The notes beneath the pieces are model-generated. The model had not been told where the DNA came from. It saw nothing but the letters and a program-made list of their open reading frames with translations, and did no database searches. A stretch of 64,000 bases of DNA, taken from Lasioglossum baleicum (lineage: Eukaryota; Arthropoda; Insecta; Hymenoptera; Halictidae). Positions 53,234 through 64,000 of the stretch are shown here, piece after piece. The DNA is taken from positions 432,005-496,004 of the forward strand of contig NW_027469171.1 in the NCBI RefSeq assembly GCF_051020765.1. Direction: 5' to 3'. The number at the start of each line of letters is the position of its first letter. The stretch's first letter is position 1. The translations under genes were made by a program, and so were the position numbers.

Positions 53234-55168
53234 GTGTATTGCCAATAGACACCATAATTCACGGTTTGAAGAGGTAAAGTAGAACATCAAACCGTTATTG
53301 AACGTTATCAATTGCTATAATGCCAAACGTTTAGAGAATCCCTTGCCGTCCGAGAAGCTAACCCGCTATATTGAGAGGCTAACTAAGTAGCATTACCTAC
53401 CCATGATTCCGACAGTCAAATTAGATATTCCTGGAGTAAATCCGCTCAACAGTACTGACAAAGGGAAATCTCATTCCACCGTTTGAATATTAAACCAGAT
53501 CGTTAAACCAACGTTGAACGTTACCTGTTGGTATATAGTTAAACACTTTGCAGATAGCCTTGCCTTCAGAGAAGCTAACCTCCCGCTTCTGGAGTACATT
53601 CTCGTGTGCAGAGGAAGAAGAGAGTAATCATTTTCGTGACGGGCACCTTTATTTCATTACGATAAAGAAGATCAAGTGTCAAGCCGCTCGAGAACGTTGT
53701 TACATTCTGTGACAGATGAACGGCCTGAGTGAACAGCTTCACTTATCCTGAGATTCCGATATTCACACCAGGTATTCCGGTAGCAAATGTGCTTAATAGT
53801 ATTAGCAATAGACACCTGAGATCACGGTTTGAATATTAAAATAGAGCGTCACACCGTTTGATAACGTTACCAATTGCCATAAAGTCAAACGTTTTAGCGA
53901 AAGCCGTACCTTCCGCGAACATCATCCGCGTCATCGAGAATATAACTTCGTCTTCAGAGAAAGAAGTTAGTACTCATTTCAGTGACGGGCACCTTGATTT
54001 CAAGCAGGAATTAGGAGATCGAGCGTCAAACCACTCGAGAACGTTGCCACCTTCTGTGAGAGACGAGCGGCCATGTGAATAGCTTCACCTGTCCTGAGAT
54101 ACCGAGATCCAAACCATGTATTGCGGGAGTAAATACGTTGAACAGTTTTGGCAATAGACACCTCAATTCACGGAATGAATAATGAAGTGGAGAGTCAAAC
54201 CGTCGAAGAACGTTACATTCAGTAATACAGTCAAACCTTTTAACGAAGGCCTTAAATTTCGAGAAATTATCGCGCTGTCTCGAGGGTACGTCGTGTTCAG
54301 AAAAGCAATTTATTATACATTTGAGTGACGGGTTACTTAATTTCATGTATGAACCAGAAAATCGGGGTCAAAACGTTCGAGAACCTTGCCACCGTCTTTG
54401 AGAGTCGAACGTCTAAATCCGTAGCTCCACCTATCCCGTGATTACGAGAGTAAAACAAGGTATTCCGGTAGAAAATCCGTTGATCAGTATTGGCAATAGG
54501 CACAATAATTCATTGTAGGGATATTAGAGTTGAGCGCCAAACCGTTTGAGTACGTTACCAACTGGCATAAAGTCTAACCTTTTATCGAAAACCTTATCGA
54601 CCTAGAACGAACACCGAACAAGCGAGCGTCTTGCCTTGTGCTCACGGAAACAAAATAGCAGTCATTATAGCTGACGGAGACCATGTTTTCGTGTCTGAAT
54701 AGCAAAATCGAGAGTCAAACTACTCTAGAACGTTACTCCATTCTGTCGGATACGAACGGCTAAGTTAATAGCTTCACGTATTCTAGGATTCCGAGAGACC
54801 AAATAGGCACTCTGGGAGTAAGTGGCCCGTACCGTATTGGCAATAGACTACTTAATTCTCGGAGCCAATATTAAAGCACACCAACATACCGTTTTAGAGC
54901 GTTACCTACTTGTATATAGTTAAACCTTTACTGAAAGCCATACCATCCGAGAATGTAAACCTCCGTATCGAGAGTATAAATTTGAGTTCAGAGAAACACA
55001 TTAGTATACATTTTAATGATGGGCACCATAATTTCATGTATTATTTATAGGATCGAGGATCAAACCTTTCGAGAACGTTAACATCTTCTTTGAGAGACGA
55101 ACGGCTAAGTTCATAGCTTGTCGTACTCCAATATTCGAAGAGGCAAACCATGTATTCCCGGAGTAAAT
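53234..55168 (-). repeat. SatA block 10, reverse (short)
   Basis: About 5.6 reverse monomers. It begins where forward GTAACTTTCTGGAAG meets reverse TGTATTGCCAATAGAC. Near 53373 part of a monomer is missing (TATTGAGAGG joined to CTAACTAAGTAG). A subfamily II unit lies at about 54595-54720 (CAAGCGAGCGTCTTGCC, CACGGAAACAAAATAGC). It ends at the junction shared with 12717. Confidence 0.9.
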
Positions 55169-55270
55169 GTTACTAATCTGCTATCGTGAACACTGAGCAA
55201 GACACTGGCTTCAGCGGGTTGCGCTTCTCGGAAGTTATGGCCTTCGGTAAAAGGTTCGACTCTAAGCTAA
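55110..55270. other. Inversion junction shared with 12660-12850
   Basis: Reverse CATGTATTCCCGGAGTAAAT ends at 55168 and forward TACTAATCTGCTATCGTGAA follows. Both flanks and the exact joined positions of the monomer match the junction at 12717. About 100 bp of forward flank (to GGCCTTCGGTAAAAG) and at least 150 bp of reverse flank (from GGCACCATAATTTCATGTAT) stay similar before falling to background. Confidence 0.8.
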
Positions 55271-58200
55271 AAGATGAAGCTCTGTATCCGTCTGACGCTC
55301 TACCTTCATATTTGTACCGTGAAATAAGCAGTATATTGCCAATATTGTTCAGCGGATGTGCTCCCGGAATACCCGGTTTGGCATTCGGAATCACAGGATG
55401 GGTGAAGCTATTGGCTTGGGTGTTCGTCTGTCACAGAAGGTAGTAACGATCTCGAGAGATTTGGCACTCGATCTACTAAGTCGTATTTGAAATTAAGTTA
55501 CTCGTCACTAAAATTTAGACTATGTTGCTTCTCTGACCACGACGTTATACTCTCGGCACAGCGGGATACATTCTCGGAAAATAATGCCTCGGTTAAAATG
55601 GTTTGACACTGTACCAGCAGGTAAGGATCTCCGACGGCTTGACACTGTACTCTAATTTTTGTACCGTAAATTGGGGTGTCTATAGCAAATACTGTTCAGC
55701 GGACTTACTGCCGGAATACCTAGCTTGACTGTCGGAGTCACTGGCGAGGTGGAGCTATTGACTTAGCGGCAGTCAAAAGTGGTCTACACGTTCTGAAAAG
55801 TTTGACTCTCAATCTTGAAATTCATACATGAATATAAGGTGTCCGTCTGCTGAAATCGCTTCTAATTTCCATCCGTGAACACTAGGCAAGGCACCTCGTC
55901 CAGCGGATTAGGTTCTCGGAAGGTAATGTATTCGGCTAAAAGTATGACATTATAGCCATTGGTAATGTTCTTCGACATTTTGCCTCCCTACTTTAATACC
56001 CGTGGCGTGTATTAAGTTCTCCATTGCCAATACTATTCAGGGGATTTTCGCCAGGAATACCTTGTTCGGCTCAAGGAATCACGTGATAGGTGAAGCTGTT
56101 GGCTTAGCTGTGCGAATTCCAAAAAAATGTGGTAATTTTCTCAAGCGGTTTGACACTCCATCCACCTATTCATATATGAAAATATTATATCCGCTGCTAT
56201 AATGTCTGCACAATGCATCCTGTAGAATCTAGGCAAGAAAATCGCTGGTTCGCAGAAGGGAAGGTGTTGGGGTAAGATTAATGAATTTATACTAATTGGG
56301 AACGCTCTCTTACTGCTTGATTCTTTACTTTAATTTCGTATCGCGAATTAACGTGTGTATTGCCAATACAGTTCAGCGCATTTACTCCCGGAATACCTGG
56401 TGTGACTCTTCGAATCACTGGATAGGTGAAGCTTTGACGTTCGAATCTGACAGAAGGGGGGCAACGTTCTCGAACGGTTTGACACTCGACCGTCTAATTC
56501 ATACATGAAATGCAGGTGCCCCGTCACTGATATGTATACTAATTTTACCTCTGATCACGAAGATATATTGCTGATACAGCGGGTTCGCTTCAAGGAAGGT
56601 AAGGCCTTTCTATACTGTCTGTCACTATATCAATACGTAACCTCCTACAAAGCTTTGCCTCTGGAAATTAATATTTATACCATGAAATAGTGTGTACGAT
56701 GCCAATACGGATATAGCGGATTGACTCCCGAAATTCTTTCTTTGACTTTCGCGATCACAGGATAGGAGAAGCTATTGACTTAGCTGTTTCGACTCGCAAA
56801 GAGGGTGATAACGTTCTTGAACGCATTGACAATTGATATTCTAATTGATACACAGGGTAAAGCTGCCCGTCTTGTATAGTAATCTGTTCCTCTGAACACG
56901 ATGTTATACTCACGATATAATGCGTTAGGCATTCGGACGGTATGGAATTCACTAAAACGTTTGACTTTATTCCTATTGGCAACGTTCGCAAACGAATTAG
57001 CTGTCTACTTTAATAATCAATCCGTGAATTAAGGTGACCATTGCAAATGCTGTTCAGCGGAATTCCTCCTGGAATTGCAGGCTTGACTCTCCGAATCACA
57101 GAATTGGTGAAGCTATTGACTTAGCCGGCCGTCTCTCACTGAAGGTGGTAACGCTCTCGATCGATTTGACTCCGCCTTCTAATTCATGGAAGAAATTATG
57201 GTGCTCGTTCGTAACCGAATACTAGTTCGTTCCTCTACACACGGTGTTATACTCTCGAAACGGAGAGTTTGCACCTCCGAAGGTATGGCAATAGGTAAAT
57301 AGTTACTTTATACCAATTGGCAAAACTCTCAAACGGTTTGACGCTCTATTTTTTATTGAAACCCTGAATTATGGTGTCTACTGGCATTTCCAGCAGCGAA
57401 CTTACTCTCGGATGTGCCGGGTAGAATCTCGGAAACTCGGTATAGGTGAAGATATTGACATAGCTCTCACGTCCGTCTCTCACAGAAGGACGTAACGTTC
57501 TCGAACGCGTTAAGTCTTCGGAGGTTAATGCATTCAGTAGAAACGTTTAGCTTTATACCAATTGGTTTAGCCCACAAACAGTTTTACACACGACATTAAT
57601 ATTCAATCCGTGAATTAGAAATACTGTTGCCAATACAGCTCAGCGGATTTACTACCGAAATATCTGGTTTAGCTTTCGGAATCACATTGTAGTTGACGCT
57701 GTTAAGTTAGCCGTCCGTCTCTTAAAGATGGAGGTAACGTTTCTCGATCGATTTGATTCCCGATCTTCTAATTCATATATGAAATTAATGTGACCGTCAC
57801 TGATTCGTATACTAATTCGCTTTCGCGAACACGAATTTATTCTCTGGATACAGACAGTTAACTTCTCGGAAGGTAAGGTCTTCGGTAAAATGTTAAGCTC
57901 TAAGTGAGTACGTAAAGTTATACAACCGCTTGAATCTGTCCTTGAATATTCATTCCGCCAATTATTGTGTCTAATGCAAAGACTGTTCAGCGAATTTACT
58001 CCCGGATCACCTGATTTGACTCTCGGTATCACATGGTAGGTGGTGCTACTGCCACAGCCGTTCTACTCCAAAGGATGTTGGTAATGTTCTCGATCGGTTT
58101 GAAACAGGATCTTCAATGTCATGCACGAAGTTAAGGTGCTCGCCAGTAAAATATATACAAATTTGAATCTCTAATCGCGAAATTGTATTCTTGATTCGGC

Positions 58201-59770
58201 TGGTTATATTCGCGGAATGTAAGGACTTCGATGAAAAGAGTGACTGTATACCACTTGCTAATAATCGCCGTCAATATGTCTCTCTACTTTAATGTTCATG
58301 CGGTGAATTATGGTGTTCATTGCCTATATAATTCAGCGGATTTACTCCAGTAATGGCGTGTTTGACTTTCGGCATCACAGGGCGGTTGGGAATATATTGC
58401 CTAAGCTATTCGTCTCTCAATGAAGGTGGTAACGTTGTCGAACGGTGTAACTTTCGATCTTCTTATTCATACATCAAATTAAGGTGCCTGTCACTAAAAT
58501 GTATACTAATTTGATTCTCTGAGCACTACGTACTACTCTCGATACAGCGGGTTAGGCTTTGTGAGGTTATGGACTTCAGTAAAACGTTTGACATTATACT
58601 AATTGGTATGGTTCTTAGACTTTTGTCGCTCGACATTGACATTCAAACCGGGAATTATGGTGTCTATTGCCAATAATATTCAGCGGATATACTACCGGGT
58701 TAGATGGCGAGACTTTCAAAATCACAGGATAAGTCAAGGTATTGAATCAGATGTGCGACTCCCAAAAAAGGGGAGAACGGTATGATTCTCTATCTTCTTA
58801 TTCAAACCTGAAAATGTGGTACCCGTCAGTAAAAATTATACTAATTTGTTCCTCTGATCCCGAAGTTCTGCTTTCGATACAGTTGGCTAGCTTTTCGGCG
58901 GGCAAGGCATTCTGTAAGAAGTTTGACCGCGCACCAGCAGGTAACGTTCTGCAACGGCTTGACGGCCTGCTTTAATATTCGAACTGTGAATTATGGCGTC
59001 CATCACCAATACCGTACAGCGCATTTACTCCAGGTATATCTGGATTGACTTTCTGAATCACAGGATAGGTGAAGCTATTGACCAAGCAGTTCGAATCTAC
59101 AAGAAGGTGGTAACGCACTCGGACCGCTTGACCATCGATCATCGTATTGATACATGAAATTGAGGCGCTCGTCACTTAAATGTATACTAGTTTGTACCCA
59201 TGAACACGGCGTTATACTCTCAGTACCGCGGGCTAGTCTTTCGGAGGGCAAGCACTCTGTAAGAAGTTTAACACTGTACCAGCAGGTATTGATGTATGAC
59301 GGCTTGACGGCCTGCTTTAATATTCCAACCGTGAATTGAAGTGTTTATTGCCAATGCTATTCAGCGGATTTTCTCCCGGAATACAAGGTATGACTCTCGG
59401 GATCACAGGATAAGTGAAGCTATTGACTTAGCCTTTCGAATCTCAATGGGGGTGGTATCGTTCTGTAACGGACTGACCCTCGAACTTCTACTTCATACAT
59501 GAATTTAATGTTCACGTCACTGAGATGCATACTAACTTGCATCCTTCAAGACGATGTTAAACTCTCGATATAGCGGATTTGGTCATCGGAATGTAAGGCC
59601 TTCGGTAAAACGTTTGACCCCTATACCTATATGTAACGTTCTACAACGGTTTGACATTGCACTTTAGTATTCATACCGTGAATTTAGGTGTGTTTTGCCA
59701 ATCCCGTTCAGTGCATTTACGCCCGGAATACCTGCTTATACTCATGCTATCGCAGGTTAGATGAAGTTAT
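55169..59770 (+). repeat. SatA block 11, forward, ending at SatB
   Basis: About thirteen forward monomers. Near 57510 roughly 105 bp are missing (GTTCTCGAACGCGTTA joined to AGTCTTCGGAGG). Subfamily IV units form the last adjacent pair (about 58810-58990 and 59160-59335), both with CTCTGTAAGAAGTTT-like, ACCAGCAGGTA and GACGGCCTGCTTTAATATTC variants, which shows local homogenisation. The last SatA sequence is CGCAGGTTAGATGAAGTTAT. Confidence 0.9.
58810..59335 (+). repeat. Adjacent SatA subfamily IV monomers
   Basis: Two neighbouring half-B units share GACGGCCTGCTTTAATATTC, ACCAGCAGGTA and TCTGTAAGAAGTTT at about one-period spacing (58960 and 59305). They resemble each other more than most neighbouring units, so this end of the array has seen a recent single-monomer duplication or conversion. 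Confidence 0.65.
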
Positions 59771-59785
59771 ACCGAGGTCTTGTAG
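59763..59785. other. SatA/SatB boundary
   Basis: SatA half-A sequence (AGGTTAGATGAAGTTAT) ends at about 59770 and SatB sequence starts within GAGGTCTTGTAGTTG at about 59774-59777. Only a few bases (ACCG) belong to neither. The change in base composition is abrupt, from balanced to strongly AT-rich, with no insertion, target duplication or transitional zone. Confidence 0.85.
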
Positions 59786-60307
59786 TTGTGCTCGAAGCGG
59801 CATTACTGTATGGTTTCACTTAATTCCTTATTGTTGATTTTGTGCCATATGAATTCTGTCCCAGTTTTCTATTTATTTATAGAAACTGCAATTTACTGTT
59901 GTCATTTTTTCTTTCTTGTTCGAAATTTTCTATTTTTATTTTTAAAAAATTACATTTCTTAGAAAAAGTGCCTTTGAAATTAGTTGAGTGTAGGCTTATG
60001 ACATAATCTTCCTAAAAATATTGTTATTTTATATGATTGTCTGTACAAGTACCTACTCAGTCGGAGCGACACGGCACGAGTGATCCTGTATTTGCGTACG
60101 GTAGATCGGAGCGAAATTAGGATATGATCTACGTTAACTTCTTTAACCTTGATATTGTACCGTATGCACCTTCCGCAGTTTTCTATTTATTTCTACATAC
60201 TGCAATTTACACGTATGGTATTTCCGATTTTCTTCCAAATATCCAATTGTGAATATGGTAAATTGTATTTCTTAGTATACGTGTCTTGGGAATTGTGTGA
60301 GTGTACG

Positions 60308-60618
60308 TTTATGACAATATTTACTAATCTTATTGTTGTTTTATATGATTGCCTCTATGCGTACTTACGCATCCGATGCGACAAGAAGAAAGTGGACTTG
60401 CCGTTGTGTTCGGCAGATCGGAGCGACAATACCGGCTGGTCTTGGTTAATTTCTTTAATCATGGTATCGTAACGTATGAGTTTTATTCGTTTTTCTGTTT
60501 CATACTACATGTCGTTATTTTCTGTTTTAATATTTTTGATTTCTTCCAAAATTCCAATTGATAATTTCAAAAATTGTATTCTTTAGTAAAATTGTATCTA
60601 GAATTAGTAAAGTGTACG
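60308..60618 (+). repeat. Representative SatB monomer (311 bp)
   Basis: Runs from TTTATGACAATATTT to the base before TTTATGCCAATATTT. The GC-richer middle has a short direct repeat: CCGATGCGACA at 60373 and CGGAGCGACA at 60418, about 45 bp apart. The same pair occurs at 60062 and 60107 in the previous unit. The rest is AT-rich with T-runs and A-runs. Confidence 0.85.
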
Positions 60619-60939
60619 TTTATGCCAATATTTTGTTATACACATAGTTACTTCATACGGTTGTCTGTATTCGAATCTACTATTCCTGCACGACACGGCT
60701 GGGATTATGTTGTAGTTGCGTTCACATGATCGGTGCGACCCTGCTATTTGTTAATAATATTTGTTAATTTCTTTAAACCCTATGTTTTAGCGTTTGCAAT
60801 CTTTCGCAGATTTCAATATATTTCTACATACTGTATCTTACTATTTTGATATTTTCAATTTTTTCCCCCGAATTTTCAATTTCTAGTATGAAAATTGTAT
60901 TCCTTGGTAAAAGTGTCTTTGGTATTATGTGAGTGTACG

Positions 60940-61140
60940 TTTATGATATTATGTTGTTAAATTTAATGTCATTTTTAATGCTTATATAATGATACATTTT
61001 TTCCCAGTTTTCCATTTACTTATGCATACTGTAGTTTACTGTTGTGACATTTTCGATTTCTTTTTTCCGTAATTTTCAATTTTAATTTTAAGAAATTGTA
61101 TTTCCCCGTAATTGTGTCTTTGGAATCAATAGAGTATTCG
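60940..61140 (+). repeat. Truncated SatB monomer (201 bp)
   Basis: Between two TTTATGA anchors only 201 bp remain. TTAAATTTAATGTCATTTTT passes into ATACATTTTTTCCCAGTTTTC, so the GC-richer segment (CTACGCTGCCGGAGCGACAC to TTGTACCGTATG) is missing, about 110 bp. It is the only SatB unit here that lacks it. Confidence 0.85.
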
Positions 61141-61388
61141 TTTATGACAATATTCTGTTAAACTTATTTTTATTTTATACGATTTTCCCTATATGAACCT
61201 ACGGTATCTGTGTAACTCTACCGGCGATGTCTTGTAGTTGCGTACGGCAGAGAAAAGCAGCAGTACTGTGTGATCTTCGTTAATTTCTCTAACCTAGATA
61301 TTGTACCGCATGAATTCTTTCCAGTCTGCATTAATTTATATATACTGTCATTTACTGTTGCGATATTTTCGATTTTCGTCGATATTTT

Positions 61389-61410
61389 CAATTTTTCGAT
61401 GAAAAAATTG
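61389..61410. repeat. AT-rich inverted repeat in SatB
   Basis: CAATTTTT and AAAAATTG form perfect 8-base arms around CGATGA. The equivalent site in other SatB monomers (for example 60878-60898 with CAATTTC and GAAAATTG) keeps a looser inverted repeat, so a small hairpin-like dyad is a general property of the monomer. Confidence 0.75.
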
Positions 61411-61851
61411 CGTTTGATAGCAAAATCATCTTTGGAATTTGTTGTGTCTACATTTATGACATTATTATGATGATCTTATTCGTATTTAATATGATTGTCT
61501 GTATCCGTACCTACGCTGCCGCGGTGACACTAATTGGGATGTCCTGTATTTGCATACGACAGATCGAAGTGGCACTACTGGAGGGTCGTAGTTAATTTCG
61601 TTAAACATAATTTTGTATGGTATGCATTTTATCCCGGTCATCCATTTATTATGAAAAATTATTAAATCATACTGTAATTTACTGCTTTCGTATCTTCGAT
61701 TTGTTTCATAACTTCCAGTCTTTAAGATCAAGGACTGTATTTTTTAGGAAACGTGTTTATGGAATTAGTTGAGTTTAAATTTATTACAATATTCTGTTAT
61801 GTTCTTTGTCATTTCGTATAATTATCACTATATGTACCTACGGCGAAGGGA

Positions 61852-61862
61852 GGGGGGGGGGG
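61852..61862 (+). repeat. Poly-G run (11 G) in SatB
   Basis: Eleven G after CGGCGAAGGGA, at the place where other monomers read CTACGCTGCCGGAGCGACAC. It has the same length as the run in SatA at 13816. Slippage or a sequencing/assembly artefact are both possible. Confidence 0.9.
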
Positions 61863-64000
61863 CGACACGACTGAAGCGGACCTGTAAGTGCGTTGGGAAG
61901 ACAGTAGCGACACTACTGTATGACATTGGTTGATTTAATTATCCTTGATATTGTACCGTATGCATTTATCAGCAGTTTACTATTTATATGTACATACTGT
62001 AACTTACTGGTACGGTATTGTCGACTTTATTTAAAAATTCTATTCTATAATTTCAGTAATTGTATTTTTTTAGGTGAAGCGTCTATGGAATTAGTTGAGT
62101 ATACGTTTGTGACATTATATTCTTAAAATTAATTTGATATTATATGATTCTCTGTATGTGTACCTACTCTTCCGTGGCGATACACCTGGAGTGATATTGC
62201 AGTGCTTATAGTAGATTGGCGCGGTATACTGGATGGACCTCGTTAATTCGTTTAAACTTAACTTTGTACCGTTGTCTTTCTGCCCCAGTTTTCCATGTAT
62301 TTACACATACTGTAATTTACGGTTATGATAATTCCCATTTTTCTCAAAACTTCTAACTTTTTGTTTAAATTATTGTATTTTTTAGGTCAATTGCCATCGA
62401 ATTAGTAGAGTGAACGTTTGTAATAATATTTTGTTAAATTCATTATTATTTTATAGAATTGTCTGTATGCGTATCGACGCTTCCGGAGCGACACGGTTGG
62501 TGTGGTCATGTAGTAGCGTCCGTTAGATAAGACCGACAGTGTTGTATTATCTTTGTAAATTTCTTTAACCTTGTATTGTGCCCTATCCATATTTTCCCAT
62601 GTTTTCTAACTACCTGTACCTACTGTATATAACTATTATGTTATATTAAATTTTATTTCCGAAATATACAGTTTCGAACTTTAAAGATTGTATTTTCTAG
62701 TAAAAATGTCTTCTGAATTAGTTGAGCTTATGTGTATGACATTAATTTATTACTGTTGTCATTATATTATATCGTTGTCTGTACACGTACCCACGCTTGT
62801 GCAGCGACAGGACTGGGATGGCCTCGTAGGTGCGTATGGAAAATGGGAGAGACACTATTATATGATATTCGTTAATTTCCTTCACCATGATGTGGTACCG
62901 TATGCATTCTTTGGAAATTTTCCATTTATTTATACACACTGTAATTTACTGTTTTCATTAATTCGATTTCTATCTGAGTTTTGAATTTTTAGGCCAAAAA
63001 ATTGTACTTCTTAGTAAAAGTAAGGCTGAATTAATTGTATTTACGGTTATGACAATATTATATTATGCTTGTCGTTGTTTTATATGTTTGTCTGTAGTCG
63101 TACTTACGCTGTCGGAGCGATACGACTGGCGAGGCCATGTAGATGCCTACGGCAAACGGAGCGACAACACTGGAACGCCTTCGTTGATTTCTTTAACCAT
63201 GATTCGAAGCGGATGCAATTTTTCCCAATTTTTCCATTGTTTTAAAACATTATTTAATTTACAGTTATGACATTTTCGTTTCTTTTTATAATTTTCATTT
63301 ATTATTTTAAGAAACTGTATTTCTTAGTAAAAGAGTCATTGGAATTAGTTGAGTGTACGCTTATGACAATATTTCGTTAAATTATTTATTGTTTCATATG
63401 ATTGCCTCTATATGCACCTACGCTGCCGAAGCGACAGGACTGGATTCGTCTTGTTGTTGCGTTCGCTAGGTCGGAGTGACAAATGCTGTATGATATTCGT
63501 TAATTTCTTTAACCTTGATGTTGTACTGTATGCAATCATTCTCAGTTTTGTGTTTACTTATGCATACTTTAATTTACAATTATGATATTTTCGATATTTT
63601 ATTAAATTTCAAAATACATATTTATTAGAAAGAGTAACTCTAATTAGTTGATTGTACATATAAGACAATACTCTGTTAAATATGTTGTCATTTTCAATGA
63701 TTGTATGTATATGTACCTACGCTGCCGGTGCGACACGACTGTGGGTGCCTTGTAGTTGCGAAGACAGATGGGAAGCGACAGTAGCGTATGGCCTTTGTTT
63801 ATTCCTTTAACCTTTCCAATGTACCGTAAGCATTGTTTGACAGGCTTCCATTTATTTCCACATACTGCAATTATCATTTATGATATTATCCATTTGTTTC
63901 ATATCTTGCTGTCTCTAATTTCAAAAACTGTATTTTTCAAGAGAAGTGTCTATGGAATTAGTTGAGTTTACATTTATGACAATACTGATTTATGCTTCTT

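Larger units (their letters stand above)
1..59770. repeat. SatA: diverged ~345-bp satellite array, mixed orientation
   Basis: One repeat family fills this whole stretch. In the block 12718-17856 the motif AGGATAGGTGAAGC recurs at about 12944, 13289, 13633 and 13985, then irregularly where monomers carry deletions, giving a period of 344-352 bp. Other recurring anchors are CGAAGTTATACTCTCGATAC, CAGCGGATTTACTCCCGG and CGAACGGTTTGAC, or their reverse complements in inverted blocks. Random pairs of monomers differ at very roughly a fifth to a quarter of positions, plus many 1-3 base indels, so the array is old and poorly homogenised. CpG is not depleted. I found no inserted transposon or unique sequence. 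The family name is unknown to me; 'SatA' is only a label. Confidence 0.95.
59771..64000 (+). repeat. SatB: AT-rich ~313-bp satellite array
   Basis: The anchor TTTATGACAATATT, at the end of GAATTAGTTGAGTGTACG, recurs at about 59995, 60308, 60619, 60940, 61141, 61453, 61780, 62106, 62417, 62733, 63046, 63360, 63659 and 63973. Spacing is 311-327 bp except for one 201-bp monomer. All copies have the same orientation. Order in each unit: TATGATTGTCTGTATGCGTA, CCTACGCTGCCGGAGCGACA, TCTTGTAGTTGCG, GATCGGAGCGACACTACTG, TTCGTTAATTTCTTTAACC, GTACCGTATGCA, TTTTCCATTTATTTATACAT, ACTGTAATTTACTGTTATGA. It has no visible similarity to SatA. The array continues beyond the window. Confidence 0.95.

Noticed and set aside
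1..59770. CRISPR-like array of spaced repeats
   Set aside because: The boxes at ~172-bp spacing have related, not unique, sequence between them, and far exceed CRISPR repeat and spacer lengths.
60149..60472. 107-codon hydrophobic open frame in the AT-rich part
   Set aside because: It lies within SatB. The T-rich strand gives Phe/Leu/Ile-rich pseudo-membrane peptides in every monomer, with no conservation of the frame between units.
1..64000. CENP-B box, transposon ends, tRNA or rRNA genes
   Set aside because: Reading both strands I saw no match to the CENP-B core pattern, no terminal repeats with flanking target duplications, no tRNA cloverleaf with A/B boxes and no rRNA segments. By eye a weak match could be missed.

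Overview
This window holds no gene that I can support. It is almost entirely tandem satellite DNA and looks like a piece of eukaryotic constitutive heterochromatin (centromeric, pericentromeric or subtelomeric). The taxon cannot be named from it. CpG dinucleotides are plentiful in the main satellite and its copies are not dominated by TpG/CpA decay, which fits a lightly methylated genome, for example many arthropods, better than a vertebrate or seed plant. That is inference only.

Positions 1 to about 59770 are one continuous array of a diverged satellite, here called SatA, with a period of about 345 bp (roughly 173 monomer equivalents). Each monomer is itself an old dimer: two related halves (A and B) of about 172 bp, each carrying a conserved box that starts GGTAACGTTCTC and has a dyad GTTC..GAAC. 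The array is a mosaic of head-to-tail blocks that flip orientation: + 1-953, - 957-6252, + 6253-11706, a complex break at 11707-11896, - to 12717, + 12718-17856, - to 22716, + 22717-35112, - 35113-42920, + 42921-53233 (with a tiny inversion at 50734-50762), - 53234-55168, + 55169-59770. At least four monomer subfamilies are intermingled. A few segments are much more alike than the background: a tract repeated 1728 bp apart, two stretches 2057 bp apart, an 81-bp tandem duplication at 18570-18731, and a segment near 1 kb with a relative near 35.5-37.2 kb.

From about 59771 to the end the sequence changes abruptly to a second, unrelated, AT-rich satellite (SatB, period about 313 bp, about 13.5 monomers, all in one orientation). 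Each monomer has a short GC-richer segment with an internal 45-bp duplication and an AT-rich inverted repeat.

The many short open frames (60-127 codons) are shadows of the repeats. The SatA period is close to a multiple of three, so the same stop-poor frames recur in monomer after monomer on both strands. I recognised no RNA gene, transposon, CRISPR array or promoter. The points of interest are structural: repeat architecture, inversion breakpoints shared between distant sites, conversion-like patches, and the SatA/SatB boundary. Percentages and periods were counted by eye and are approximate.
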